From contig JBBBWG010030388.1 in the NCBI GenBank assembly GCA_037176905.1, positions 6,404 through 49,086 on the forward strand: a DNA stretch of 42,683 bases. Reading direction: 5' to 3'. Origin of the DNA: Azolla pinnata (lineage: Eukaryota > Streptophyta > Polypodiopsida > Salviniales > Salviniaceae). Of the stretch, positions 1 through 14,324 are shown piece after piece (position 1 is the stretch's first letter; each line of letters starts with the position of its first letter). Below the pieces are notes generated by a model that was not told the origin of the DNA, did not search any database, and saw only the letters and a list, made by a program, of their open reading frames with translations. A program made the translations under genes and the position numbers.

Positions 1-71
1 GGCTTTTTACTTTGTTAAGATATGCTGTCAAGGTTCATGCATGTCCCTTGTTTTCTAGATAGTTCTTACTT

Positions 72-149
72 CCATTTCATATACCTGGCTGCATCATGGG
101 TCTTTTTGTAATTTTTTTCAATATCATCCCATAGTTCCTTTGCAGCTGC
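72..149 (-). mobile_element. Copia-type gag remnant (possible)
   Basis: The reverse strand reads about 26 residues containing AAAKELWDDIEKNYKK followed by a short basic stretch. This resembles the 'A-K-E-[LIM]-W-D-x-L/I-x-x-x-Y' core of the UBN2-type gag of Ty1/Copia retrotransposons. No longer open frame surrounds it, so it would be a decayed fragment lying antisense in an ECM29 intron. The match is short and made by eye, so a chance resemblance is possible. Confidence 0.3.
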
Positions 150-837
150 CAAACAAATGCATGTCACTGATGTCAGGTACCATTGAGGTCTAAATACCAC
201 TGAGTTCTAAAGCTATGCCATGATCATGGAATCTTCGAGTGTGTGAAGGAATTTTATTTTTCTGTTTATGGTGTTTTCGAATAAGTAGGAATCATCTAAT
301 TCGGTAATTGAAACACATAGCATTAGTCACATCTAGAGGATTCCACATATTAATCACAATGTCCAAACTTTGTCATTTTTTGCACTCAATGGTGGAAAGA
401 TAGGTTGAAATAGCCATTTTGGTGTTCCCCTGCTATGATGTATTAAAGGCTACATCATTGCATTATATAATGCTCCTTTCACTGCATCATATTGTTCCTG
501 TAGGGTATGGAGTATCTCCAGCTAGATCATGATTGTCTCTGTAGGAGGTTCCTTTTGACTTCCCAGTTTCTCGCATGTCATCTTCCATATGAACGAATTA
601 AAAATTGGTAGGCTACTAACCATATCCCATTGTTTGTGTAACTCATGTAGACGGATATGCTGCTAAGATAACTCACCAATGATAGCTTAGATTAAGTGAG
701 GAGCCCAATCTCCCCCTCATTTGCATGTGGAAAACCACAATGCTACCATCACCTAAATTGCCTTGAATCATTTTCTCTTGCATTTCCTTGTTTCTTTCCT
801 GACCATAGAAAACATATTGTTGTCCTTTGTACCTGAT

Positions 838-1360
838 TCATGCGCCATTCAGGTGAAGGAAGCACCAACATGAGGCTACGTAACATATGATTGATAGCAA
901 GACATAATCAAACCCCACTACTCTCCTTGCAAGAGAAAGTTTGGTATCGGTCCAAAACAGCACTTCCCTTTTTGGTGAAAGCAATAATGGTGCACTTTGG
1001 AATTCTCCGTTTCCACTTGGCACTGCCTTTTGGGTTCCACCTGAAACCAAGATCATGATTCTAAGGCAATAATATCTCATTGCTCATTCAAGATCTTATG
1101 GACTTATGTCATGTTGATTGAGGTTAAGGTTTCTGAGCCTTGACAAAAAGTGTTCAATGCGCTTGCTCATCTCAGATTGTGAATGTCACCAATAGATAAA
1201 GGTTGGCGTCATCTGCAATTTCCATACTCAAACGTTCCCTCATTAGGTGGAATACCAAATCCAATGAGCCTAATCTCCTCTGGTTATGAATAGATATGCA
1301 TAGCTCCTAAGAAGAGTGGAAACAAAATATGGGGCGAAAGGACATCCTTGTTACACTACA
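838..1360 (-). mobile_element. Decayed LINE (non-LTR) reverse transcriptase fragment
   Basis: On the reverse strand, in shifting frames, there are three landmarks in the order expected for a plant LINE reverse transcriptase. QGCPFAPYF lies at about 1324-1350 and resembles the QGCPL(S/A)P motif. ADDANLYL lies at 1193-1216 and resembles the YADD catalytic box. KLSLARRVVGFDYVLLS, followed by a short Ile/Tyr/Ala-Ser-Cys-Trp stretch, lies within 838-1080 and resembles the 'LPLAGR...LISCW' segment after the palm domain. Stops and frameshifts between them show the element is dead. It sits antisense in the ECM29 intron. Confidence 0.55.
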
Positions 1361-1429
1361 ATAAAGGGAAATATTTTCCTTTTTGTCCAGATATGAGTAC
1401 ACTACTATGGGCTGATTTATATAAGCAAT

Positions 1430-1735
1430 GAAGCCTGAAGAACGAGAGAAACTGGTGACAAAGGCCACAAGTCTATAAGATTAGCTCTCATGAAGCATTG
1501 GCTAGATGAATGCTATAGGATCTGCAAAAGAGAATCAGCTTTGAATACTGAGGAAGGAAATCTTTGGTTGTGATGAATGCTTCAGGATATGCAAATAAGA
1601 ATCAGCTATGAAGATTGAGAAGAAAGCGGTGACTATGACCAAGGCTACACATAGAGCTATGAAGACTGAAAAAATCTGTGGCTATGATCAAGGCCACACA
1701 TAGAGATATAAAGGCTATAGGCGGAAGGATGAAAG
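1430..1735. repeat. Imperfect short-period tandem repeats in ECM29 intron
   Basis: A segment beginning gatgaatgct at 1505 recurs with few changes at 1572 (spacing 67 bp). A second unit, tatgaccaaggctacacata at about 1634, recurs at 1683 (spacing about 49 bp). This looks like a degraded tandem array; no coding potential is evident. Confidence 0.45.
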
Positions 1736-2234
1736 AAATTCTGCCTTAGATCACTCTGATACCATTAATTGAACTTCTAAATCTGCCTGTGGTGGATGTA
1801 GTCCTTGTCATATAGGAGCAGTTTCTAAGATTTAGGAACTATTAATTGTTTGTTCAAATTCAAACGTTATCCTGTTTTGGTAACCACATGTTCGATTAGT
1901 TATTGTTTAGTTGCATTTAGTTATTATTACAGCATTGAATAAACACAGTTTAATTAGTGGCCCTGGAAACTATACATATGCACATGATCTGGGCAAGATC
2001 ACCATAGGCTGCATATCCATGAGAAAGGCAGCCTCTCTCATGGAGAATCTAGACCCCATTAATGTGATGACTATGTGTGTAGCATTGTGTACATGCCACT
2101 TTTTCCTCTGAATGGAATTAACTGCTTTTGATCTTGTTATCCCCTGCATGACTGGCGTTTTAGGATAGCGAGAGAGAGTGGAAGTAAGATGAGGTTGAAA
2201 GAGATAAGAGATAATGTGAATTTGATGTTTTAAG

Positions 2235-5200
2235 AGAGATGGCGTCAGAAGGGCTTTTCTCAATGAAAGAAGGTCAGGCACCTCTCTATCCATCATTATT
2301 TGATATGCTGGACTTCATTTGCGAACAACAACCAGAGTTGGCTGTTCAAGCAAAACTTGGAGAGCAGGATCTTTTATTTCAATCCAGGACCTATGAAGCG
2401 ATGATTACTTTTGTATTAAAGTGTTTCAAGGCTTGTGACAAATCATCCATAGACGAACGCATTTTTTGGCTATTGGAACATGGTATGGCCTTAAAGGGAA
2501 GCATTGATTTACATGTTAAAGCCATTAACGGATTGCTGGTAGTTGCTACCAAGATACCGAAGGTAACAGCACGGTGATGTGTTTCCATAGCTGTTGTTTA
2601 CACATATCTTTGGTTCGAATGTTATAACTTTTCTTCCTGGTTGTGCTTTGTTTCCTGTATAATTAGGATATTGAACGATCGCTACTTAGGATTCAGGGTG
2701 TAGACTTGTAACCTGTGGATAGCTTCCAACTAACCCAAAGATATTAGGGAAGAACTGTAGTCTTTTTGTTATTTCAAAAGATCAAGAATAGCACGTAGTT
2801 TGAATATATCAATATGTTGCAACAGTTTTAAAATATCTAATGTAGATAGAGGGAGACCAATGAAGCTGAGAAATAGGCTACTTAGTTGTGTCCTTCAATG
2901 AATTTTAAACAAATTAGGCTATTGGGAGTTTCTTACCTGTACCGTGCCTGCCTGTAAATTACTGTAATGTTGCCTGTTTCGGATTTTATGCTTAATTAAT
3001 CTTCCATGGGACATTTTTAAATTAATATTGAATCATTCTAGGCTGCAATGGTTGCATGCAGAAATTTGCCGAAGTGTATGCTGGAAGAGTTGGTTGGTTG
3101 AGGCAATTTGTTGGACATATTGATGCAAGTACACGAGAGATGATTGGAAGGCTTCTAGGTATTGTTGCATCTGAACTGTCAGAATCCAATACTGTGCTTC
3201 TATTGGATGACTTAATGACTACATTCAATCCTGCCCATAAAGCAAGGTAAGCTGAAAAGATCCTTGTAAATTTGAATCGGATGAGAGTATTTCTCTTTGT
3301 TGTTTTAGCTTTCATGACATTTATCTGGCTCTTTTGTGAAAGGTTTGAAGAAGCTCAGGGTGCAGTTTGTGCTACTGGATATATCTTGGCACAATGTATG
3401 ACTGGTGTGCCAACAGTAAGTGTGGATGTGGAATTGGTTTACTGTAAAAATGCACAATATTGTTGAAAGAGAAAAGAGCTGGGGTAGGGTTTTTTCCAGT
3501 GTTAACTTGGGACAGATCAGGATTCATTTCTCTTCTTTCTGGAAATATAGGTGCCACTTGAGACAATGAAAAATATACTATCAAGCTTGGTTGCCTTGGC
3601 AAAGTCAGGGAACCCTCCCCTATCAGGAACTGTGGTGGAATCAATTGGTCATATTGGTCTTCGGGGCAGTTTACCACTCTCTCGTGATGATGATGAACAG
3701 AGTGTAGTTGCAGATTCAATCAGCAAAATTGAGGTGGAAAAGGAAAAAATGGATTTGGCATCTGTAATCCAGTTGTTGAATGATGTTATTTCTTCAAAAG
3801 ATTCAAAATCAGTTCAGAAGGCAATTATTGCCTATGGGCACATCTGCCACGGTAGCCCTGAAAAGATACTCTTAGAAGCAGCACTAAATGCACTCTTTGC
3901 ATTGAGCAGAAGTAAGGTGATAACAATAATCTATGCTTTCTTTTTTCTTTTGTTTAATCATTAAATGCTGCCATCAGCTCTTTCTTGTACCTATATATAG
4001 AATGTAGTAGAAGGCCAGATTAAAGAGAGAAGATGATTGAGATGCAAGGTTTATTTTTACCTACAAATACTAATAGCGTATCATGGTTCAGGTGGAGGAG
4101 GTGTTGTTTTCTGTTGGTGAAGCTCTTTGTTTTATATGGGGTGGTCTTTGCGTTACAGCAGATGAAATTCTCAAGACAACATTTGTCTCTCTTTCTAGTG
4201 CACACCATTTTTTGACTGATGATACAGACATAAATGACAGTGATCGTATTAGTCTACCATGTACTGATGGACTGGATGAAAAGAGGGAAGAGGCACGGGG
4301 GGTGATTGTGAAAAAACTTTTTGATGAGCTTGTATACAGTGGTAGAAAGGAAGATCGTTGTGCAGGTGCTGTATGGTTGGTGTCTATTATCACTTATTGT
4401 GGGAACCATCCTCGTGTACAGGAGATTCTTCCAGATATTCAGGTTGGTTTTCTTTTTCCTTAATGTGCTTCTTATACCTTAAATAAGGTCAATCAGAGAT
4501 AATTGGGCATTAGATATTTTTGCTGGTAGTATTATGATACTACTTTTGATTCCATGTATAATAGGTATGAGAAGTGTACAATAGGGGGTAAATGTACACT
4601 TCCATGTATATTTTATACTACTACATTTGGCAATGTAGTCAGTTTGGTTAATATTTGGCTGCAAGAAATCTTTTAGCAATCATTAGCCATTTAGCCTCTT
4701 AAAAGGCTTCTATTAGTCATCGATTCTCGTTTGAGACACGAAAACATTTGAAGATGTATTTTCTTGTTTTGGTCTCATTGGCCTATTAAAAAGCTCTCTC
4801 TCGCTTTCGCTTCTACCTGAGGTGCATAAACAAACAGGGGGCTACCTTTGAATGCCTCATGAAGAAGAAGGGATCATACTTACCTAAGCCTGAAGCAGAG
4901 GTATATCCTTTGCTCCTTAGACAATATTGGAAACGAGCTTGGGAAATGTTTTATGACAGGCAACCTAACAATACATTCAACCTCACCTCAGGGTTGGCAT
5001 GAATATGCAAAGGTTGGAACTTGTCCTGTTTGTGTAGCCCAAGAATTATTGTATGAGATGGAGTGATGGAGGTTTGTATTGTTCAACTTGTTTGGTTTTT
5101 CTATGTACATTCCTGTTTAAGAAGGATTAAGTTTTAACGTAGTCTCCAAACATGTCTTTTTTCTTTTCCTTAGTTCTTAATATTTACCAAGCCTGCAGCT

Positions 5201-8200
5201 ATCTCAATATAGTACCTTGTACCTATGCACAACCTGATCTATTTGGGTATTAGAGAAGAAATGAATGAGATATTAATGAGAATGAGAATGGCAGGAAGCA
5301 TTTACTCATTTACTTGGAGAACAAAATGAACTGACCCAAGAGATGGCATCAAAAGGCATGAGCATCCTTTACGAATTGGGTGATACAGCATCTAGAGATG
5401 AGTTGCTCAAAGCACTTGTAAATACCTTATCTGGGACAGCCAAAAGGAAACGTGCAATCAAGGTACTTTAAAAAAACTTTGTTTTCCATTACTTTGCCTG
5501 TTGAAATTGACAGTTTTGCTCATGCAGCTGACTGAAGACTCTGAAGTATTTGAGGAGGGTACATTAGGTCAGAAACCAGGTGGTGGAAACATAACCACAT
5601 ACAAAGAATTATGTAGCCTTGCAAATGAAATGGGGCAGCCAGATTTGATTTATAAATTCATGGACCTTGCTAATCATCAAGCATCATTAAACTCAAAACG
5701 TGGAGCAGCATTTGGTTTTGCAAAAATTGCTAGGCAAGCTCGAGAGGCTCTCGCGCTATACCTGCCTTCGTTGGTGCCAAAGCTTGTACGATACCAATAC
5801 GATCCAAATAAGTTAGTACAAGTAGGTACCCCAACTATTTTCTAATGGAAGCATGCACATCATTATTAGCTGTACAAGTGAACTGACTTTTATTCATTTA
5901 GGATGCTATGGGGCATATTTGGAGGTCAATTGTTGCTGAACCAAAGAAGACCATTGATGAGTATTTTCCCTCAATAATGGAAGATCTTCTTGTACAAGCT
6001 GGATCAAGCCTTTGGCGATCACGTGAATCTTCTTGTCTCGCATTAGCAGATGTACTGCAGGGTCGCCGTTTTGATGAGGTTAGCTATAACATTTACTCCA
6101 GTGAGCTACTTTGATGTCCAAGAGTTTGTCCACATGAATTTTGATGTTGAAAATCTAGAATGCAGAAAGTGATGGCATCAGCTAGTCCTTTTGGTAAACC
6201 TCATCAGCAATCTTTATTCTCACAGATGGGTTTTTTGGTTTTTCTGTCTATTTTATCCATTTTTTTCCATGCTATTTATTGGGTTGCTTCCCAAGGAATA
6301 GTATAGTTTTTTGAGGAATTATATACAACAAGAAATTAGTGGCTTCACATTAAAACGCATAGTAGGTTTGTCTGGGAGGAATTTTCTCTCAGAATGAAAT
6401 TAATGCTACACAGAAGATTCTTTATCCTTTCAGATTAAGGAGAATAAAAGGTTGGAAGAAGAAAAGAGAGAAGGACATACAAACATCTTTTCTTGCTAGA
6501 TTGGTCCATAAAACCACACAAAAAATAAATTTTATAATGCTGTCTTATGGCTGAAGATGTGAAATCAAAATAACTTCAACTAGATGTAAAACTAAAACTA
6601 GACAATGATGAAAGAAAACCCTGTTAAAGTTTTTGTATCATAGAAAGCGAAACACTTTTATTTCAATACGGACAGATCCAACATAGGGAAATCCTCAAAG
6701 TGAGAAAAGCATTTTGGATAGGAGGAGAGAATAGCTACGTTCTTTTGCCCAAGCTGTTGAATAATTTTCCTTGTTTGAACCTCTAAATCTAGCCCTTGGA
6801 TAGGAGGAGAGAATGGCTTACATTCTATTGCCCAATCTGTTGAATGATTTTACTGGTTTGAACCTCTAAATCTAGCCCTTGATTGACTTAAGTGCGAGTC
6901 AGAGTGATGGAACTAAAGAAACGTCTGATTATTCCTTGTGGTTGTATTGTCCATGAGGTCTAACAAATACAGACCCAAGCACTGTTTGTCTTTATATTCC
7001 CTTTTTTAAGAGGCATTTGTATTGTACTTTTCTGCTTCAAAACAACGTAATGACAAAAACAACACTTTCCAGTGTCAGGTGATGCAAGTTGTTAGTTCCT
7101 AAGTTCAATTGGCCCATATTGGAAATATTTGTTTGGAAAAAGGTTAGGTTTCTTTTAGTTGTGAAGCTTGCGTCTGTACCTAACAAGACTATTTTTGTTA
7201 AATTTTTTATCTTTACTTCGAGTTACTCTCATTTTCATTTGCTGTCGCAAACTCATTGGCAATTGTGTAGTATGTGGACTTATAGGACATTTTCGCATCT
7301 TAAAGATATTAATCTATATTTCTTTCTATCAAGAATATTTGTCATCATTGTTTGTCTCTGCACCCTGTTATCTTCTAGTGTCGTCCAAAGTTTTGTTTGG
7401 AGAGTCAATGGTATCACTCATTTTCTGTGCCTCTGATTTCGTGGGTGGACAATCCCCAAACATCATTGATACCATAAGAAGTGAATGAAAGCCTTGTTTG
7501 AAGAGACAACCTACCTCTTTTCAGTAAAAAGTAGTACAAGGTCTAACAAGTTGATCTTCAAGGCAGATCCGTTCTTTCATAGTTTACATGCATATTTTGC
7601 TTTCTACACCTCTTACTGGGACACAATTTGCCTCATCATATGGCATATACTTAAAGAGATACAGGAACAAAGTCCCAGAATATGGCTTCTTTTTGGAAGT
7701 TTGGGCCTTTTGGCATCTGTAGCTTTCTGTAATTTTCTTTTCTGCAACCTACTGTATACGGTCATCCTTAAAAAAAATACTCAGTAATATGAGACTTGTA
7801 TTATTGCTCATGTGTGCTCTTGGTGATTGGCTTTATATTTATCATTATTAAATGGCTTCAGATTTTCATGCAGATGGCATGTAAGATATGTCAATGAGGA
7901 ACTATTTTATTATAAAAACATGTTAATGTAAGTTTTCTATTTTTCTGATCTGCTGATCCTGACCCTGCTAAATATTACTAAAATTGAGCTGAATATTGAA
8001 GGTTTGTATTTTATAAATATCCTCAAGAAGTAAAGCTTTTTTTTATCTGAAATTTTGCTTCAAAAGTATGAATGGAAAAATTCAACTGATGCTATTGTCT
8101 TTCTTTGAATGGAAGGTTGAAAAATATCTTGAACAAGTTTGGGTAATATGTTTCCGTGCGATGGATGATATCAAGGAAACTGTCCGTACAGCTGGAGTTG

Positions 8201-11200
8201 GTCTTAGTCGATCGATAAGCTCTCTTACCGTAAGACTAGGTGATGCACGACTAACAGGTGAAAATAATGCGAGGACCACAGTAAATATCGTTTTACCTGT
8301 ACTCATCTCAAAGGGTGTGATGAGCAACATTCCAGATGTGCAAAGAGTCGCTTTGGACATTGTCATGAAACTTGCAAAGGTTAGTCTTGATTAATTAGTG
8401 GCATCTTCGTAAATGCATGAAGCTCATCATAGGCATTAATGTAGTTAGTAAAATTTACGCAGATATAAATTAAATAAATACTTTGAAATACTACTGCTCC
8501 AAAGGTACAATACAGTCAGAAACAGTGATTCCATATTTCGTGTATGAATCAAATCCAATCTCACATTAGGGAGATATACTGCATCATTTATATTGCATCT
8601 CATGCTCTTCAGCATATAGTGGGCTATGAGGCGAGAAAAGCGCCTTCTAATATCTGGTAATTGTGGCCTCTATTTTCCAATGAAAAAAGATGATAATCAT
8701 AAGGGGCCTCTTAATTGGTCGAAGGAACATTTGGCAGTGGGTAGAGGTGGGCTCAACTTGTATGTAATAAAGGCGGTGTTTCATGTTGCAAGCTGGAACT
8801 TGGTACATATATGAAATCTCACTGCACTTTCTTGTTCGACCTGTAACAAGTTTTGATTTTTTTTAGAATGCTGGGAGCTCAATTCGTCCCCAACTTCCAG
8901 ACCTAGTTATACACATGCTGGAGAGCCTTTCTGGCTTGGAAGATCAAAGGCTCAATTACGCAGAGGTATTAAATACTGTGTGCATAAACTTCAGCGTTTA
9001 GAGAAACATTTTCTTGGATTTTGTGTGCTCTCTTGGTGTGAAAAATATTGGATGTTCTTGCAGTGTGTGACTTATTTTCTGATGTGTTTGCTAGTTACAT
9101 GCTGAGAGGGTGGGAATAAATGCGGAAAAATTGGAGAGCTTGCGTGTAGCTGTTGCAAAAGATTCTCCAATGTGGGAAACATTAGATTTCTGCTTACAGC
9201 AGGTTGATGGCCATACTCTGGATCTTCTCATTCCCCGTTTATTACAACTTGTGCGCACTGGTGTTGGTGTGAATACAAGGTGCATTTACTGTCATCTCAG
9301 TGTATTAATAAGAATTATAAATGCTATTTACTTGTAGGCAATGCCAAGAGTGAGTGGGACAAGAAAGAGATTGAGTTTGAAAGGAGAGGCAGTATTAATA
9401 GAGGGAGAAAGTTTGGGGCAAAATGAAATACTCTTTACATAGCTAGAGAATCTCATGATTTTTGAGCATACTTTTATGGTGAATCACTCATGGACATTGT
9501 GGAATGCTGTATTTTTGTAACTAACTCATAAATTGGAGAAGTCTGCAACTTCATGTTATTTGATTTCCTTCAAGTTATTATTTGTTTATTAAGATATTCC
9601 TTTCTGCCCCTTATATTACATATTGGCTTATTGATGCAGAGTGGGACTAGCAAAATTTGTTGGCTTATTGGCAATTAAAATGGGTTCTGATATGAAAAGA
9701 CATAGTGGGATGCTACTAAAGGTTCTTAATAGAACTGCTCAAGAGGAGAGGAGTCCTGCCGCCAGGCGCGCTTTCGTATCAGCTTGTGCATCTGTTGCAA
9801 AGTATTCTAGTCCTGTCCAGGTTCAAGCCTTATTTGAAGATACTGTTGCCTTCTATAGTACAGGTTCTGCAAATGCACAGATAACTGCTGGCTTGTTGTT
9901 GCGAGAATTGTCACGGCAGATCAGTGACACGTTTTCTGGTTACCATGCATTGGTGCTCCCTCTTGCATTTATGGCAAGGTTTGTATATTTGGATTTGCTA
10001 TATTTTCTATTTGATGTTAAAATCTTCAAATTCATGGCTAACTGCAATCCATACTGATTTTCCACTTCTAGTTTAGAGTGCCGATATTTTATTATGCTCA
10101 TTCTATTTCTTCTTTTAACGTTCTGTCCTACACAAAATGATGGCTTTCAGTTTTGAAGAAGACAAAACAGTGAGTTCCATTTTTGAAGAGATTTGGGAGG
10201 AAAACACCAGTGGACAAAGTGTTGCATTGCAATTATATACATCTGACATTATTCCCCTTACCTTGAAAGGGCTGACTTCTACATCCTGGATTGAAAAGAA
10301 GAAGGTAAATGAGTCAAGAAGTTTATGTTGCAAGGTGTTTTTGGTTTATGAAAGGAATATGGTGCAATATAGTTTGAAGTGCCGGAATGACTGAAATCAA
10401 AGCAGTCTGTTGATCAAAATAAAGGTGACATTCATTACAGAATAGGAATAGGATTGCTAGACGTCTGATTCCATTGTGCAGAGACATGTATGGGAGTTGG
10501 AGAAATATTACTACAGGGTGATATAACCTGAATGATAAGTATGTTGTTGTGACAATTATCTGGTACATATGACTACTATCAGGAAAATCAGCAAAGATGA
10601 TAGTAATAAACACATTGGAGATAAGACATAAACAGTTGTCTATTCCTTAACTTTTGAATAGGTCTTTTGGTGATTACATTGACATCCATCAAGGAAAGGC
10701 ATGTGGATTGTATTTAGTAGTAAGAAATTGTTACCCCTAATGTTCTAAGTAGAAATCACCTTCTTGATGTTTGCATGCATTGTATTCCTAGAAAATAGAG
10801 TAATTTTCATAGAAAAACACTACCATCTGCTGCATATGACACATCATAGGAGATGTAAAAAAGCCTGTGGATTATCTCTAAAACTGTGGGAGAATTGTCT
10901 TGTAACTATATAACCAATTCAACTAACTGGCTTTCCCTAAGCCACATCTTGTGCATGTAGGCTATTCATCGCGACTCATATCTGTTGGGTCTGCAATGCA
11001 TGGTTGTTTTTGTATGTTACATGTAATACGTTACTGTGTTCATCTTGATAAAAGAAATGTTATAATTTTCTATCAGAGTGCAAAGGCAATATCAAAGCTT
11101 GCAGAGGAATCAGGGGAGTCACTGACTGTATTTGTGCAGCCATTATTAAAAGTTCTTTTAGATGAGTTGCAAAATCGTTTTTGGGAGGTAAGGTCTTTTA

Positions 11201-13345
11201 CTTCACAGAAATTTCTATCAATCATAGATGACAGAAAGGCATAAAATATGTGCTATTGTAGGGAAAGGAGCTCTTATTGTTGGCAGTTACTGCCATATGC
11301 CAGTGTTCATCAATTGTGATTCCAAAAAATTCTTCCCCCGACATAATAAGCAGGGATGCAATATTGGCAGCTGTGCTGGGAGCCTGTTCAAAAAAGAATA
11401 TCACCTTTCGTAATACTGCTTTCTCCTCCTTAGAGAAGGTTTATCTCTTCATAATCCTTTCTTTAAGCTTCTTTATTATTTTTCCACTGCTGTCTTAAAC
11501 TGGAAATCTGTTATATGTCTTGAAAACTATATTTTAAGGACTAAGAGAGTGTGAATAAGATTTATTTGAGCAGTATCAACTTTAAAATTAGCTTTGTAAC
11601 AAAATAAACAGTTGCCCCATTTTCCATTAGTATATTTTTTTTCAGCTGCTGCAATGAACACATTTCTGTAAAAGCTTACACATGATTATTGAAGTAGGAT
11701 TCAAAAATAAAAGAATACTCACTGTTAAGGAGGATTGATTTTTCTATATTTTCATTTCTTGTTATATTATTTCTTTTTTACAGATCATTCTTTGTTTTAA
11801 AGACGAATCCTTTTTCAAGGATGCCGTCAAGTTCCTTCTACAATGTTGCTCCAGCAGTTCATTAAATAACGTCACTGGAACTGATGGTAATTTCTTCTGT
11901 TGATTATGGTTGTTACCGTTTTCTTTAAGAGAGAGAATGGAAAATATGAATGGGAAACCTATGTAATCTTAATTGGGGCACATTAGCTGTCCATCCTCAT
12001 TTCTTGGCAGTATTGACTCTCTGACCTACCAAGTTCCAACTATTCTTGTTAGATAAGCACTCATTTTTCTTGGGTGAGATGGATTGGGAAACTTCTATCT
12101 TGAAATATCTCCAACATGGGCTGAATCAAGATGGAAATTCGTTCAGGTCCCAGAGCGGTGGAGACAGGAGATTAAGAACTTCAAAATTGAGGTTGAGGTT
12201 TTTTGCATGGGTGTGTAATTCATTTTTGTTGTTTTGCAGGTGATGATGCTGTCCAGGACAACTACCTGCCATCTCTTGAGAAGATAGTGTTGTGTCTTAA
12301 GGCGAGCATTTTAACAGCATCATCATCGGACATTTTAGATCAATTTGACAACATTTTGTCATGCTTGTTGGAGAAAATAAATGGAGCCTATCCTTGGCAA
12401 GGTAACATTATTTATATCCCATTTCCTTGAATTTCTCAATTAGAGGGAGGGTATGATGGGAAGGAAAGAAATGATAATGACATATTAAAGGAAAGTTAAA
12501 TACATTCATTCATATAACCTTTAGTCAATAGAATCAGCTTGTGCCAAAACTGGATACCATAATTACAAAATCAAATTTTAATGAGACCAGCTAGCTTCTT
12601 TACGTCACCAGCTTTGGTAAACAGTTGTGGAGGGTACAAAGTAAAATTTTATGCAGCATTGGAGAATATGAAAAGGGGTACGTGGAGCAAGGAATGAGTA
12701 GTTGGGAGCAATATCTATCCTTGAATTTGTTTTATGCACTTATACTGTCAGCTGCATTAGAGATGCAAAAAGGCACGAATAATGTACTTCAAAAACCTGA
12801 GCGTGTATCTGAGAGATGATTGATTTTGTTTGTTTGCAGTAACACTAGCAACAATTTCCACAATTCAGGCTATTTTCAGTGTAGGGGAAACAGGGACGAT
12901 GCAAGAAAATAGTGACTTGAGATTCTTGCAGGCAAAGGTAAACAAACAGTAAAATCAATACCATCTCCATACAGATCCTCAATTACGTTTCCTAAATCTG
13001 TGAGTATTGTTGCAATGCAGTGTGCAGAATCAGTTGCTTCAACTCTTCTGGAATACCAAAACAATACCAAAATTGGACAGGTTATTAGACATTGTCATGT
13101 ACATGAGTGGGGACCGGCTTTTTAATTCTGAACTTCTTTGTGTGGTTCTATTTCAGGTGCGGGTTGCTTGCCTCGAATGCATTTTGGCTCTTGTGAAGGG
13201 CAGAAATTTACATAGTAACTTCAGAGAAAACTTAGCTAGTAGAATTCATGAACTCATCTTGTTGGAGAAAACATCTTTGGTAAAATCCCATTTGCAGAGC
13301 CTGCTTGCAGAAATTGAATCCAAAATGGATACGACAAAGACATAA
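2235..13345 (+). CDS. ECM29: Proteasome adaptor/scaffold ECM29, C-terminal ~1293 residues (5' exons beyond the left edge)
   Basis: ECM29 is a HEAT-repeat protein that binds the 26S proteasome and couples its core and regulatory particles in assembly and quality control. I reconstruct 20 exons with GT-AG junctions and consistent phase: 2235-2562, 3062-3246, 3343-3415, 3551-3916, 4092-4442, 5295-5462, 5528-5821, 5902-6078, 8116-8379, 8867-8965, 9095-9279, 9640-9978, 10151-10304, 11077-11187, 11262-11438, 11784-11886, 12240-12401, 12840-12937, 13021-13080, 13157-13345 (TAA stop). Family-typical blocks include LANEMGQPDLIYKFMDLANH and KRGAAFGFAKIA in exon 7, SRESSCLALAD in exon 8, and FRAMDDIKETVR in exon 9. 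Compared with the Arabidopsis protein (about 1800 residues, from memory), the window starts near residue 540, so roughly the first third is missing. The first listed exon has a poor pyrimidine tract, so its start is the least certain boundary. No frame breaks are seen. Confidence 0.95.
6079..8115 (+). other. Long ECM29 intron (2037 bp)
   Basis: This intron lies between the exon ending in GRRFDE and the exon starting VEKYLEQVW. It is AT-rich and contains the tandem duplication at 6714-6880. Open frames at 7089-7787 look like AT-rich chance ORFs with no recognisable domain. Confidence 0.8.
6714..6880. repeat. Two-copy tandem duplication, period 82 bp, in ECM29 intron
   Basis: The unit starts ttggataggaggagagaat and ends cctctaaatctagccctt. 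It occurs at 6714 and again at 6796 with roughly ten differences. It is non-coding. Confidence 0.75.
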
Positions 13346-14324
13346 CTAACTATATTTTTGCATTAGTTAAAATGTGCCCTCGACAGCATAATGTTTTAGA
13401 GGATCACTAGAAACTTCATCAACAAGCATGCAGCTCTAGAATTAAGCAGCACCAGTATGACTCAAATGTATGTAATTATCCGGGTTATGACGCTGTTGCG
13501 ATTGTCACGATGGAGAGTTAAACTTTAATCGACATTCTTTATATTTAGGGAAATATCTCTGGAAATCCTCTTTACTAGGATCAATCAAGATTGTGCATCA
13601 AAGAATGGAGTAGCATTAAATTAAAGTCAAAACAAAAGGAGTGTAATGCAGTATCCTAATTTTGTCATTGCCGTGTGCTGGCTTCTTTTTAACGCGAGAA
13701 AGAACTGAAATACGTTCTATGAATGTTGTGATGTTGGCAATGTTTTTGCGTGTACTGCATTGTGGAAATGGTATTCGATTTGATTTGAAAGTCTGGAATG
13801 CTAGTCATACTGATGCATATGAACCAGATAAGAATCCAATCCGGAAAGAGTTAGGAATTCAATTCTGGACGAAGCTTAGCTAGCTGCTAATGCATCCTCA
13901 TCCATCCTACTGTAATGTGATGGGATTTGCCTTCCCAATGTTTATTTATGATCATAATACAACCAGTGCAGAATCCTCTGAATCAACAACTACTTCCCCC
14001 TCTTTCAACAAATGTCACATGCTCATGCACATCGATTTTGAACAGGGAGCAGCCGTCCTTTCTTCTGGGAGCAAATGATTTGTATGCGCCATAGATCCTG
14101 ATCTGGAATTGTTGGTGAAAAGCTCCAATCTAGAAGACATGCAAAAAAAATGCTTTTAGCTGGAAGTGCACAGCGGAAATCATGAAGAGAGGGTTCGTTG
14201 CTTCAACTCTGCAATGCAAAGCACTGACGGCGTAGCAAATGATGATGATCTGGGCCCTGGCAAATGATGCATGCTTTGTATGAGCAGGCTGCCACCTCTA
14301 TCATGAGTAATAGCGATCATTACC
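13346..14324. other. Intergenic: ECM29 3' region and PPR leader
   Basis: This AT-rich stretch lies between the ECM29 stop and the PPR start, in the same orientation. It should hold the ECM29 3' UTR and the PPR promoter and leader. The short open frames here (13662-13883, 13890-14078) show no family features. I see no repeats or RNA genes. Confidence 0.6.

Noticed and set aside
7089-7787. Overlapping open frames in the 2-kb ECM29 intron.
   Set aside because: They are AT-rich, hydrophobic by composition, and lack any domain. The flanking ECM29 exons join in phase without them.
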